DNA from: Flagellimonas olearia
GTDB taxonomy: Bacteria > Bacteroidota > Bacteroidia > Flavobacteriales > Flavobacteriaceae
DNA: 64,000 nucleotides
Assembly: GCF_009184425.1 (NCBI RefSeq)
Contig: NZ_WELG01000002.1
Location: 992,001-1,056,000 of the forward strand
Reading direction: 5' to 3'
The translations under genes and the position numbers were made by a program. Position 1 is the first letter of the stretch. The number at the start of each line of letters is the position of its first letter. The notes beneath the pieces are model-generated. The model was not told where the DNA came from. It worked only from the letters and a program-made list of their open reading frames with translations, and ran no database searches. Positions 8,140 to 16,278 of this stretch are shown piece after piece.

Positions 8140-9792
8140 ATGAAAATTTTTCTCAGATTGATAAATTGGTCTAATGTATTTGTCCTATCTATATGCTTTC
8201 TGAGCATGGCATCCGCCCAACAACAATCCAGACCAAAATTGGTCGTGGGCATAGTCGTAGATCAAATGAGGGCTGAGTACCTATACCGTTTTCAAGAGAA
8301 TTTTACCGAGGATGGCTTTAAACGCTTGATGGGTGAAGGTTTCAATGTAAAGAACATGCACTATAACTACATTCCTACCACTACTGGGGCTGGGCACTCT
8401 TCCATTTATACTGGGACAACGCCCGCCCGTCATGGTATCGTAAACAACAATTGGTTCAGCCGTGTAGAGGGCAAAACCGTTTATTGTGCCCAGGATATGG
8501 GGGTTTCACTTGTGGACGACCCAGTTTCCATGGATTCCAATAACAAGGAAAACTATTCTAGATCTCCTAAGAATCTAATGGCCAATACCATTACTGATGA
8601 ACTTAAGCTTGTCTCTAATGGCAGGTCCAAGGTGGTGGGGGTTTCTCTAAAGGATCGGTCCGCCATTTTCCCTTCTGGACATATGGCCGATCATGCCTTT
8701 TGGTATCATTCAGGGAACGGTAACTTCATCAGTAGTTCATATTATGGGAAGAAATTGCCGGATTGGCTTGTTGCATTTAACCAAAGGAAGTTGTCCGACT
8801 CCCTATTGAACGAAACATGGGCTCCCTTTTTGCCCATGGAACGTTACCGGAACAGCAATCCCGATGACTCCCCTTTTGAAAAAATTTATAGGGGAAATGA
8901 AAAAAGTGTTTTTCCTTATAATTTGAAAAAGCTGAGAAAGCAAAATGGCGATTTTGCCATGCTTACAGAAGTACCCTTTGGAAATACTATAGTGACGGAA
9001 ATGGCCATGGCCACGATTGAAGGAGAAGAATTGGGGAAAGGAGATGAAATGGATTTTCTTGCATTGAGTTACTCAAGTACTGACTATGTGGGCCATTATT
9101 TTGGGATTCGTTCCAAAGAACTGGAAGATACTTATGTGCGGTTGGATAGGGAACTTGCCAGACTACTTGCTCATTTGGATAGGACCTTGGGCGAGGGGAA
9201 CTATTTGATTTTCCTTACGGCAGATCATGCTGCTAGTGATCATCCCGGTTTTTTGGAACAAAAACAGCTTCCAGGTAGGAGTTATGATCCTAAAAAATTG
9301 GGACAGGAACTCAATGAATATCTTTCCAAAGAATCGGGTTTTGAGAATTGTGTCTCATTCATTGATAATACCCAAGTTTATTTATCCTTAGAAATAAGGA
9401 CCAACAGGGAACTTCTTGGAAAAGCGGCCCTATATCTGGAAGGGGCAAACAACATCAAAGAGGTCTTTGTACCTGCCTTGCATGATTGGAATTTGGGAAA
9501 TAGTGCTATTGGAGGGTTTGTACGCAATGCATACAATTCCAAAAATTCAGGGGATATACTGCTACATTCTCTCCCGGGATGGATGGACCAAAGGGATTAT
9601 GGAACGACCCATGGAACCGCCTATACCCCAGATACTCATGTTCCTATGCTATGGTATGGATGGGGAGTAAGTAAAGGATTGAGTGTTGCTCCACATACTA
9701 TTACACAAATAGCACCAACATTGTCAATGCTCTTGGATATTCCCTTGCCCAACGCTTCAGATATGAAACCAATTGAGGAATTGTTCAAATAA
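8140..9792 (+). CDS. PafA-like alkaline phosphatase
   Basis: 550 residues with a signal peptide ending ASA-QQQ. The active site fits Elizabethkingia PafA: VVDQMR (Asp41), PTTTGAGH (nucleophile Thr82), IVNNNW (Asn103), LKDRSAIFPSGH (Lys171 and Arg173, the K-x-R phosphate clamp of phosphomonoesterases), STDYVGH (metal Asp/His), TADHAASD (Asp/His) and GTTHGTAY (His). The K-x-R pair favours a phosphate monoesterase over a diesterase. PafA enzymes are periplasmic and not inhibited by phosphate. It is divergent from the DeoR-type gene, and no other gene follows on this strand for over 3.8 kb. It could finish phosphate release from products of the GDPD and metallophosphoesterase. Confidence 0.9.
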   Translation: MKIFLRLINWSNVFVLSICFLSMASAQQQSRPKLVVGIVVDQMRAEYLYRFQENFTEDGFKRLMGEGFNVKNMHYNYIPTTTGAGHSSIYTGTTPARHGIVNNNWFSRVEGKTVYCAQDMGVSLVDDPVSMDSNNKENYSRSPKNLMANTITDELKLVSNGRSKVVGVSLKDRSAIFPSGHMADHAFWYHSGNGNFISSSYYGKKLPDWLVAFNQRKLSDSLLNETWAPFLPMERYRNSNPDDSPFEKIYRGNEKSVFPYNLKKLRKQNGDFAMLTEVPFGNTIVTEMAMATIEGEELGKGDEMDFLALSYSSTDYVGHYFGIRSKELEDTYVRLDRELARLLAHLDRTLGEGNYLIFLTADHAASDHPGFLEQKQLPGRSYDPKKLGQELNEYLSKESGFENCVSFIDNTQVYLSLEIRTNRELLGKAALYLEGANNIKEVFVPALHDWNLGNSAIGGFVRNAYNSKNSGDILLHSLPGWMDQRDYGTTHGTAYTPDTHVPMLWYGWGVSKGLSVAPHTITQIAPTLSMLLDIPLPNASDMKPIEELFK

Positions 9793-10110
9793 TTGAGTCA
9801 AACCTTCACATGTTTACGAGTTCTATGATTTCAATTTATAATAGCATGCTCAAAATGGATATTTATGTCGCCGTTGCAACTCTTGATTACGATGAAAATG
9901 GATACCAGAGATTAGTTTATATTTGATGTTGCAAAAGATAAATCAATCACAAAAGTTCACAAATCGTCAACATTTTGAAATAAAAAAGTGGAAACCCCAA
10001 TACAATAAGGGGTCTGGGGGAAAAGTTCGATTCTTGCCGGGCTACTTTTCCACAATCAATCAAAATCAATTCACCTTCGTTTACGCAATTGGTGACTTAC
10101 CCTCAAATTT
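9793..10110. other. Intergenic region, 318 bp, no supported gene
   Basis: This stretch between the phosphatase stop and the convergent pseudouridine synthase stop holds no convincing gene. An 81-codon plus-strand frame runs from 9923 into the 3' end of the synthase, but its composition is unlike its neighbours. A TATATTTG box at 9918-9925 fits the Bacteroidota -7 consensus, but without a good -33 partner. No strong terminator hairpin was seen. Confidence 0.5.
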
Positions 10111-11775
10111 TCAGATATCAAAAGGTACTTCTGTCCTGATGTTCATTGTCTCTTGGGTCATGGGATGAAGAAATTCAACCTGTTGTGCATGCAAACAAAG
10201 TCGCTCCGACGGGGTGCCATATAAATTGTCTCCCATAATGGGCGCATGTAGTCCTAATTTATGGGCGCAATGTACCCGCAATTGATGCGAACGCCCCGTG
10301 ATAGGATTCAATTTGATCAAGGTTTGGGAGGCGGTCTTTTTTATGACCTCATATCGCGTCAAAGCAGGTTTGCCATGTTCATGGTTTACCATTTGCATGG
10401 GTCTGTTATTGATATCCAGGATAAGGGGAAGTGCTACCTCCCCACTGGTTTCTTCAATGGGTTTTTCTAGAACCGCAAAATAGGTTTTGTGAATGGTACG
10501 CTCCAAGAATTGTTGTTGTAACAGTTTGTGTGCTTTTTTGGATAGGGCAACAATCATAATTCCAGAGGTGTCTTGATCTAGCCGGTGTACGATCATGGGG
10601 CCGTTAGCGTTGGGATATTGTTCTAAAATGCGAGCCTTTACCGAATCCTTTATGTGTCTTCCTGGGACGGACAACATGCCAGTGGGTTTATTTACGACCA
10701 CCAAATGTTCGTCCTCAAAGAGAATTTTCAGTTTCTTGCCCGCTCCAAAATTTTCCAGCAATGGATTTGGTTTTACAGGGATTCCTTTGAGCATATGTGC
10801 CAAAATAGGTCGGCATTTACCTTTACAGGCCGGATAAAATTTGCCATGTTCCCGTATTTCCGAATTGGGAGATGGGCCCCACCAAAACTCGGCTAGTGCC
10901 ACAGGTTTCATTTCTTGTTTAAAAGCATATTGAAACAGTTTTGGAGCAGCACATTCCCCTGCTCCGGCCGGCGGTACATCCACCCCAAAATCGGTAAATA
11001 CCGTTTTAACGCATTTGCCCTCTCCTTCCCCGTTCAAAAAAATGAATGACTTAAAAATGGCCTCCTGTAGCTCAGTGGATTTGGTTTTACGCAGGGTTTT
11101 GAGCGCTTCAATTTGTTCTGCGAATTTCCTATATGCAGCCAAGGCTTTTTCCAACCGCAAGTTCTCGGAACGGGTAAAACGTCTCAGGTCCATTCCGGCA
11201 TTGGTACCTTGCCTTGCCAAATTGTCCAAGAGTTCCTGGCGTTCTTTTTCTGGAAGGTGAATAGACTCTTGCCTACGTATGGCGCGTTCCGATTTGCTTT
11301 TTTTTGCCGCTTTCTTGGCCGCCAGAATATTTTCTTTAGTCTCTTTGGTTACCTTTATTAGGTGCTGCTTGGCACTGATGAATCCATCACTTTCTTCCAA
11401 CGCTTTAACCTCTTTGTTAATGGCGTTGATGGCGGTCATTTCTGGAAAGTTATCTCCTTTGGGCAATTGATGAACAGGAGGTACAAAAGGTAGTGTTTCC
11501 AACTCAGGTTGCAGCTCACCCGAATAAGCACTGAGGTAGCCAAGCGCTCCGTTTTTGGTCTGTACCACTAGAACCCCTAACATACGTCCTGTGGGTTGAT
11601 TCACCAATTCCGGCAAATTTTGCTGCAATCTATTTTGAAGGTCTTTCGCCGCTTTCTTGGCTATGGCAATGGGCGTATAAAAATGGGGATATTCAAATGA
11701 ATCAGGTATCGGGTCCTCCTCATTCGTTTTCAAATAAACTATTCTGGATTTCTTTAATGGCGAGCCAGTTGTCAA
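10111..11775 (-). CDS. RluA-family pseudouridine synthase with long N-terminal extension
   Basis: 554 residues. The last ~210 residues are a complete RluA-type catalytic domain: LFEDEHLVVVNKPTGML, then IVHRLDQDTSGIM (catalytic Asp in HRLD), and PITGRSHQLRVH near the end. No S4 domain is present. The first ~340 residues are a different region: a Lys/Arg/Glu-rich, probably coiled-coil section (about 120-250), then a Cys-bearing section with PPAGAGECAAPKL, AEFWWGPSP and FYPACKGKC. Such long forms occur in Bacteroidota and gamma-proteobacteria. The listed start is TTG (11773-11775); no upstream ATG is evident, so the first residues are uncertain. Target RNA is unknown. The MORN gene ends 67 bp upstream on the same strand, so read-through is possible. 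Confidence 0.85.
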   Translation of the reverse strand: MTTGSPLKKSRIVYLKTNEEDPIPDSFEYPHFYTPIAIAKKAAKDLQNRLQQNLPELVNQPTGRMLGVLVVQTKNGALGYLSAYSGELQPELETLPFVPPVHQLPKGDNFPEMTAINAINKEVKALEESDGFISAKQHLIKVTKETKENILAAKKAAKKSKSERAIRRQESIHLPEKERQELLDNLARQGTNAGMDLRRFTRSENLRLEKALAAYRKFAEQIEALKTLRKTKSTELQEAIFKSFIFLNGEGEGKCVKTVFTDFGVDVPPAGAGECAAPKLFQYAFKQEMKPVALAEFWWGPSPNSEIREHGKFYPACKGKCRPILAHMLKGIPVKPNPLLENFGAGKKLKILFEDEHLVVVNKPTGMLSVPGRHIKDSVKARILEQYPNANGPMIVHRLDQDTSGIMIVALSKKAHKLLQQQFLERTIHKTYFAVLEKPIEETSGEVALPLILDINNRPMQMVNHEHGKPALTRYEVIKKTASQTLIKLNPITGRSHQLRVHCAHKLGLHAPIMGDNLYGTPSERLCLHAQQVEFLHPMTQETMNIRTEVPFDI

Positions 11776-11842
11776 TACCCTTTATTTTCTAAGCTTGAAA
11801 GGCAGTCCCATCAAAACTTGATTCTCCATGCAAATTTACCAC

Positions 11843-13504
11843 TTAGAACCCTTTGTTCAACTGGCCGTTGTTCCAAATTCCCTTTTGTAAAATTTTGTGT
11901 TCCTTGTTGTAGTAGATGCCCATACCTTGGCGTTTTCCTTGTGAGAAATCCCCCAGATAATAGTCCCCACTGGGCTTATAGAATTCTTGGCCATAACCGG
12001 TATGCTGCTCATTTACAATGGTTCCGATATGTGCCAATCCCGATTTCCAGGAATAGGCCCCAACACGGTCTCTTTGGCCATTGGTGAAAAACCCAACGTA
12101 GCTATCACCATTGTTGAATTTATAATACCCAAACCCATTATTACAATCACCCACACAGTTTCCCCTTGCTATTTTGTTCTTATAGTCATTGCTAAGTAGA
12201 TCTTGAACCAGTTTCCCCTTTTCAAATCTGCCTGCCTGTAGAATTTCCCCGCCATTCTTTACATATCCATATCCATTTTGAAAGCCCTTTTCCCATTGCC
12301 CAATGTAATAGTTCTTACTGTTGATCCATGTGTATATGCCAAATCCATCCCTAAGACCATTTACAAAGTTTCCTTGATAGTATCCTGAATTGTCTTTGTA
12401 GAACATGGTTCCCTGTCCATGCGGCTTTCCATCCTTAAAGAATCCTTCCACCGTATAGGTTTTATGATCTATTTTGCCAAAACCGTTGGTGCAATCACCG
12501 GAAAGGCATTTTGAGGGATATGTGTTGGTTTGGGCCGCCTGGGTAGTTTCGCTGGTCTTGTTGCGTAAGGAGGTGATTCCTTTCAGGAATTCCATGGATT
12601 TTGACATTAAAATGGGGTCACTTAGTTTTGGTAGTCCGTCCAATTTTTCTTGGTTGGCCAAATACGCCATTTCTGGGGTGTTGGGTACAGTGCTTCCGGT
12701 CACTGTGCCATCCATATAGGTGATGGTCCGGTATTTGACCTCATCAATGTGCCATTTATATTTATTATCGGTAAAGTTCGATGCTTTCAACTTTGTCCGT
12801 TCAATCCAGTTTCCACGCTCATCATAGGTGTATTTGTACAAGATATTCTCCCATATTTCTGACATACCCAATTCCTCTTCCAATACCTTTTTGTCGTTGT
12901 ATTTAAAATAACGTATATCCTTTTGATTATAGGATTCGCTTAGTTTTAGTCCATCGTAGGTGTAATTACTGGAGTAGAAAACCGTGGCCTCTCCGTTGTT
13001 TGATTCAGCAAGTTCATATATGATGACATATTTTTTGTACTTGAAGATTGCCCCGTACTTTAAACCTCCAAGAACGATGTACTGCCCTTTATCGTTTTTC
13101 ACGGATTCCGGGAGGTCGTCCGAAATAATACCAATGGGTGTTGTATAGATGTAAAGTTTTTTGTCGAGGCCTTCTTGCTCGTCGGATGCATTGAATTTTT
13201 TCTCAATGGCCTGTGCACTATCTTCAAGGTAGCCATAGGATGTCCGTGTTTCGTAATGGTTATCCAAGTAAAGCTTGTCTTCTATCAGATAGCCTTCGGA
13301 ATTGAACAGGAGCTCATTTTTCTCACTGTACAAATGATTTCCGATCGCATGATATTTGATGATGGCCATTTCTTTTATTTGACCATTGGACATATCATAG
13401 TTGCTCAGGTGCAGTTTTTGGGAAAATCCGCAATATTGAAAAAACAAGGCAACCGGTAAAAGGAAGATTACAGAAATTTTTTGGGAAAAGGTGTTGGTTT
13501 TCAT
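11843..13504 (-). CDS. Secreted MORN-repeat protein
   Basis: 553 residues with a signal peptide (hydrophobic core about 10-25, then FSQ). The N-terminal half is beta-rich without a known family. From about residue 330 there are MORN-type repeats with the Y-x-G-x-(W/F)-x-x-G-x-x-x-G-x-G pattern, such as YYQGNFVNGLRDGFG, YYIGQWEKGFQNGYG, YVGFFTNGQRDRVG and YYLGDFSQGKRQGMG. Two CxGDCxNGFG motifs (..CLSGDCTNGFG.., ..CVGDCNNGFG..) bracket the repeats and could form disulfides. MORN repeats usually act in membrane-linked assembly; function here is unknown. Its promoter has TTG(13558-13560)-N21-TAGTTTTG(13529-13536), and the -33 is part of a palindrome shared with the divergent gene at 13.7 kb. Confidence 0.85.
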   Translation of the reverse strand: MKTNTFSQKISVIFLLPVALFFQYCGFSQKLHLSNYDMSNGQIKEMAIIKYHAIGNHLYSEKNELLFNSEGYLIEDKLYLDNHYETRTSYGYLEDSAQAIEKKFNASDEQEGLDKKLYIYTTPIGIISDDLPESVKNDKGQYIVLGGLKYGAIFKYKKYVIIYELAESNNGEATVFYSSNYTYDGLKLSESYNQKDIRYFKYNDKKVLEEELGMSEIWENILYKYTYDERGNWIERTKLKASNFTDNKYKWHIDEVKYRTITYMDGTVTGSTVPNTPEMAYLANQEKLDGLPKLSDPILMSKSMEFLKGITSLRNKTSETTQAAQTNTYPSKCLSGDCTNGFGKIDHKTYTVEGFFKDGKPHGQGTMFYKDNSGYYQGNFVNGLRDGFGIYTWINSKNYYIGQWEKGFQNGYGYVKNGGEILQAGRFEKGKLVQDLLSNDYKNKIARGNCVGDCNNGFGYYKFNNGDSYVGFFTNGQRDRVGAYSWKSGLAHIGTIVNEQHTGYGQEFYKPSGDYYLGDFSQGKRQGMGIYYNKEHKILQKGIWNNGQLNKGF

Positions 13505-13528
13505 CTTTTAGGATGGATTGGTTCCTAA

Positions 13529-13560
13529 CAAAACTATCCGTATGCCATGCTATGGCGCAA
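13529..13560 (-). promoter_or_regulatory. Promoter of the MORN-protein gene
   Basis: On the minus strand TTG (13560-13558), 21 bp and TAGTTTTG (13536-13529) match the Bacteroidota promoter TTTG/TTG-N19-21-TAnnTTTG. The start codon is at 13504. The -33 part lies in the left arm of the palindrome at 13558-13579. Confidence 0.7.
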
Positions 13561-13579
13561 TAGGACAATTGCCCTATTG
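13558..13579. promoter_or_regulatory. Palindromic operator shared by two divergent promoters
   Basis: A 22-bp inverted repeat CAATAGG-N8-CCTATTG lies between the divergent MORN and DUF3592-like genes. Its outer TTG on each strand is the -33 box of a promoter going in that direction. Its right 16 bases, GACAATTGCCCTATTG (13564-13579), occur again without mismatch at 15108-15123. It also contains CAAT-N6-ATTG twice in overlapping register. This is the layout of a regulator site controlling both directions. Confidence 0.7.
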
Positions 13580-13606
13580 TATGGATTATGGCAGGTTCTA
13601 ATTTTG
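13577..13606 (+). promoter_or_regulatory. Promoter of the DUF3592-like membrane protein gene
   Basis: TTG (13577-13579), 19 bp, then TAATTTTG (13599-13606), an exact match to TAnnTTTG. The TTG is the end of the right arm of the 13558-13579 palindrome. The likely ATG is at 13695, leaving a leader of about 80 nt. Confidence 0.65.
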
Positions 13607-13694
13607 GTCCCATCAAATCAAATAGGGGTTATGGTCTTAAAAAGTGCCTTTAAGCACAGGGCCCAGACCAAGGATCAAGAGTAAACTACATTCA

Positions 13695-14705
13695 ATGCCA
13701 GTACACGAAACATTGCCCTTGCAACCTGAGGATAAGCTCAAGCTCCGGCGCCAATTGTATGCCATGCTTATGTTTCCAATTGTGGTCATTGGGATATTTT
13801 GGGTGTTTCTATCATTTATGTTCAACTCGGGTTTTGCCGATGATTCCTTTGGAATTTATATGATGATGGCGTTCTCGGTGCTATTTTTTGGTGTCATCGT
13901 CTATATGATCTCGTCCACTACAATCGATTTGAAACGAGGATCAAAGACACGGGTGACCGGCAAGATTACGGACAAAAGGATGCATTGGTCCACCACGGGG
14001 GACAGACCAGGTTATGGGCACAAAACAAGGTCCCATACCAGAAGGTCGTACTATCTATATATTGATGGGAATGAGTTTTCGGTAGAGTATCCTTATTATT
14101 CCCAAGCAAGAATTGGAACAACGGTGCAGTTGGATCGCGCACCCAAGTCGGGGACCACTCTTGGCCTTGAAGTGGTCGGTCAACTTGATGATAGCGATTC
14201 GGAACCACCGGAAAATGATGAAGAAAGCCACTTGGAAAAACATGTGCCCCATGCCCGATATACCCAAAGGGACCATGAGGCGTTGAAGCGGATGTGGAAG
14301 ACAGGGATAAAAGCCCGTTTTATTAGGTCCAGCCCCTTTATGGTAATCAGCTTTATGCTGCTCATAAACGGGTTTTGGAGTTTTGTGGTGGTGCTTTTTC
14401 CATTATGGGTGGTTCCGTTGTACCAAGGGATTAAATTGTATAGATCATACAGGAACTTTATAAAGAACAAGGATGGTTCGTACAAACGAGGCGTGGCCAC
14501 CATTGTTGAGGATAAATATGCCCGGACGTCCAATCGGTATTCAAGTTCAAATCGAGTTGTACTTACCGCCGGACCACTCGTGGTGGATACAGCTCTGTAC
14601 GATAAACTTTCGGTTGGCGATAAGGTAATCCTGTACAAGACCCAATATGGCAATCAGCCGTTGAGCCTAGTGCTCACAAACGGTGAGGAGGTTCATCTGG
14701 TTTAG
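13695..14705 (+). CDS. DUF3592-like membrane protein
   Basis: 336 residues from the ATG at 13695 (MPVHETLPL); an in-frame GTG at 13644 would add 17 residues of unlikely composition. Two membrane segments (about 28-50 and 60-85) precede a soluble part with YYLYIDGNEFSVEYPYYSQARIG and a VQLDRAPKSG section, which resembles the small beta domain of DUF3592 proteins. A second pair of hydrophobic segments (about 210-250) is followed by another beta domain with a similar layout (VVLTAGPLVVDTALYDKLSVGDKVILYKTQYG). So the protein looks like two copies of a TM-pair plus beta module. Function is unknown. It is divergent from the MORN gene through a shared operator and 40 bp ahead of another membrane protein gene. 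Confidence 0.75.
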   Translation: MPVHETLPLQPEDKLKLRRQLYAMLMFPIVVIGIFWVFLSFMFNSGFADDSFGIYMMMAFSVLFFGVIVYMISSTTIDLKRGSKTRVTGKITDKRMHWSTTGDRPGYGHKTRSHTRRSYYLYIDGNEFSVEYPYYSQARIGTTVQLDRAPKSGTTLGLEVVGQLDDSDSEPPENDEESHLEKHVPHARYTQRDHEALKRMWKTGIKARFIRSSPFMVISFMLLINGFWSFVVVLFPLWVVPLYQGIKLYRSYRNFIKNKDGSYKRGVATIVEDKYARTSNRYSSSNRVVLTAGPLVVDTALYDKLSVGDKVILYKTQYGNQPLSLVLTNGEEVHLV

Positions 14706-14745
14706 ATGTTGAATGGATATTCCACCAATGGATTAAAATTAAAAT

Positions 14746-15084
14746 ATGTTTGGTAGTGTTTTATTGTTGATGGCAATGACCGGGCCAATGGTGCTGTTGG
14801 CAACGATTCTCCACTTTCTTTTCCCGGATAAAAGTGTGAACAAATTGCATCAATGGATTCCACCTGCCATAACAGCAATTTCAGTTTGGTCTCTTTGTAC
14901 CTGCTGGCTCTGGTTTTACCTTTTTAATCTTTATGTCACGCTGCCGGCGTTCTCTTTGGCTGTGGTGCTGCATATGTATGCCATTCGTAAAAAATTGAAT
15001 CCAAAATTAAAGCGTGTAAATTCCGCTCTTCTGATCGCCACTTTGATCATGGGTTTTATAAGCTTTGTCTATTTTGATATATGA
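14746..15084 (+). CDS. Small four-helix membrane protein, unknown family
   Basis: 112 residues with about four hydrophobic segments (residues 3-26, 36-56, 58-78 and 91-110), separated by short loops such as FPDKSVNKLHQW and RKKLNPKLKR. No family was recognised. It begins 40 bp after the DUF3592-like gene on the same strand and so is probably co-transcribed with it. The gene after it (15174) has its own promoter inside the 89-bp gap. Confidence 0.7.
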   Translation: MFGSVLLLMAMTGPMVLLATILHFLFPDKSVNKLHQWIPPAITAISVWSLCTCWLWFYLFNLYVTLPAFSLAVVLHMYAIRKKLNPKLKRVNSALLIATLIMGFISFVYFDI

Positions 15085-15107
15085 GTATGGCTTCGTGATC
15101 ATATTAC

Positions 15108-15151
15108 GACAATTGCCCTATTGAGTTTCAGATTATTGCAAGCTAGGTTTG
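15108..15151 (+). promoter_or_regulatory. Operator plus promoter of the 15.2-kb gene
   Basis: GACAATTGCCCTATTG (15108-15123) is identical over 16 bases to 13564-13579. Its final TTG (15121-15123) is followed by 20 bp and TAGGTTTG (15144-15151), an exact Bacteroidota -7 box. The operator therefore overlaps the -33 region just as it does at the divergent pair 1.5 kb upstream. The ATG is at 15174. Confidence 0.72.
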
Positions 15152-15173
15152 TTCAAAACTTTAAACCAATACT

Positions 15174-16184
15174 ATGAAACGTATCAATGTATCCCTATTG
15201 TATCTTTTGTTGATCATGCTGTGTGCTTTTCCTACGGCCAATGCACAAAATGTCAAGGATTTCAAAGTAAAGATGCTGGGTCCCGCCAATTTGAACTTTA
15301 GAAAAAGTCCAAAACGAATTGTCATCTCCGATTTTCAAGTCAATTTTCAAACCGCCTTGCAATTGGAGGATAAGAAAAAAGGGGGCAAAATGTGGCGAGG
15401 AGGATTAAAGGGAGATGCAAAGGCATCGTTGACCCTGGTACTCGATGGACTTAATATTGACGACCTTCAACAACTTACCGATAAACTCTTTGAAGAGTAC
15501 AAGGCGGACCTTATTGCCAAAGGATTTGAAATAGCTCCCATTGATGAGCTATGGAACCACAGCGCGTACGAAAAAAACCGAGAGAAACGATGGGAGCTCA
15601 AGTCCGGGGACGGAGGAGAAAAAGGAGACGAGTTCGGGGCCATTGTAATGCGACCTACAGGACAAAAATTCATTGTGAACAAGCAATCCATGGAAAATAA
15701 GAAGACCGGCCCTTTGAAAATTGCCAATTATGAGGAACAGGTTGAAATGAAGGTGTCCAATCAAAAAACTGATTTTATATTCAATAAGGTGGTGTTGAAC
15801 GTGCTGGCATTCGATAATGCATTGAGCGAAACAACAAGGGCCTTGAACAGACATGCCGGATATGCACAGGTAAAGGCAGAGACCGACTTTAAGATTGATG
15901 AATCCAGCTTCAACCGGTTCAATATTGGTCAAATGATCGTTCGTGGTGGTGTTGAGGTGGATGGTGTTCTGGAAAAGCAAAAATTTGATGCCTCCCAGGG
16001 TGCCGATGTGGACAGGCGCGGAACGGATGCCGGAGTATTCCACGTATGGAGGGTAGAAGATAAGGAGGATATCAATGTGTCCGTTGTAAAATGCGACCCA
16101 GAAAAATATAAGAAAGGTGCCGAAATGGCCATTGGTTCCTTTTTGGATGCCACCATTCAAAAATTGGCGGATAAGGCCAATTGA
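15174..16184 (+). CDS. Secreted protein of unknown family
   Basis: 336 residues with a clear signal peptide (residues 1-24, ..PTANA-QNVKDF). The mature protein is mixed alpha/beta with features such as PKRIVISDFQVNFQTA near the start, a Lys/Gly-rich stretch (KKKGGKMWRGGLKGDAKAS), a region with many charged residues (about 125-150) and an ending GSFLDATIQKLADKAN. The pattern of an N-terminal 'ISDF' strand recalls periplasmic proteins of the CsgG/DUF799 type, but I cannot assign a family. It carries its own promoter with the shared operator and precedes the histidine kinase gene by 94 bp. It may be an output or partner of that two-component system (inference). Confidence 0.72.
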   Translation: MKRINVSLLYLLLIMLCAFPTANAQNVKDFKVKMLGPANLNFRKSPKRIVISDFQVNFQTALQLEDKKKGGKMWRGGLKGDAKASLTLVLDGLNIDDLQQLTDKLFEEYKADLIAKGFEIAPIDELWNHSAYEKNREKRWELKSGDGGEKGDEFGAIVMRPTGQKFIVNKQSMENKKTGPLKIANYEEQVEMKVSNQKTDFIFNKVVLNVLAFDNALSETTRALNRHAGYAQVKAETDFKIDESSFNRFNIGQMIVRGGVEVDGVLEKQKFDASQGADVDRRGTDAGVFHVWRVEDKEDINVSVVKCDPEKYKKGAEMAIGSFLDATIQKLADKAN

Positions 16185-16278
16185 GATTTATAACAAGTTC
16201 CCCCTAAAATTTTATGTGAAAAAGGGAAGATCGTAACCTCAATTGGTTTAGTTTTAAGAACCAACCATTTTTTTGACA

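Noticed and set aside
9923-10168. 81-codon plus-strand frame after the phosphatase gene
   Set aside because: It runs into the 3' end of the pseudouridine synthase gene on the other strand and has no family features or normal composition.
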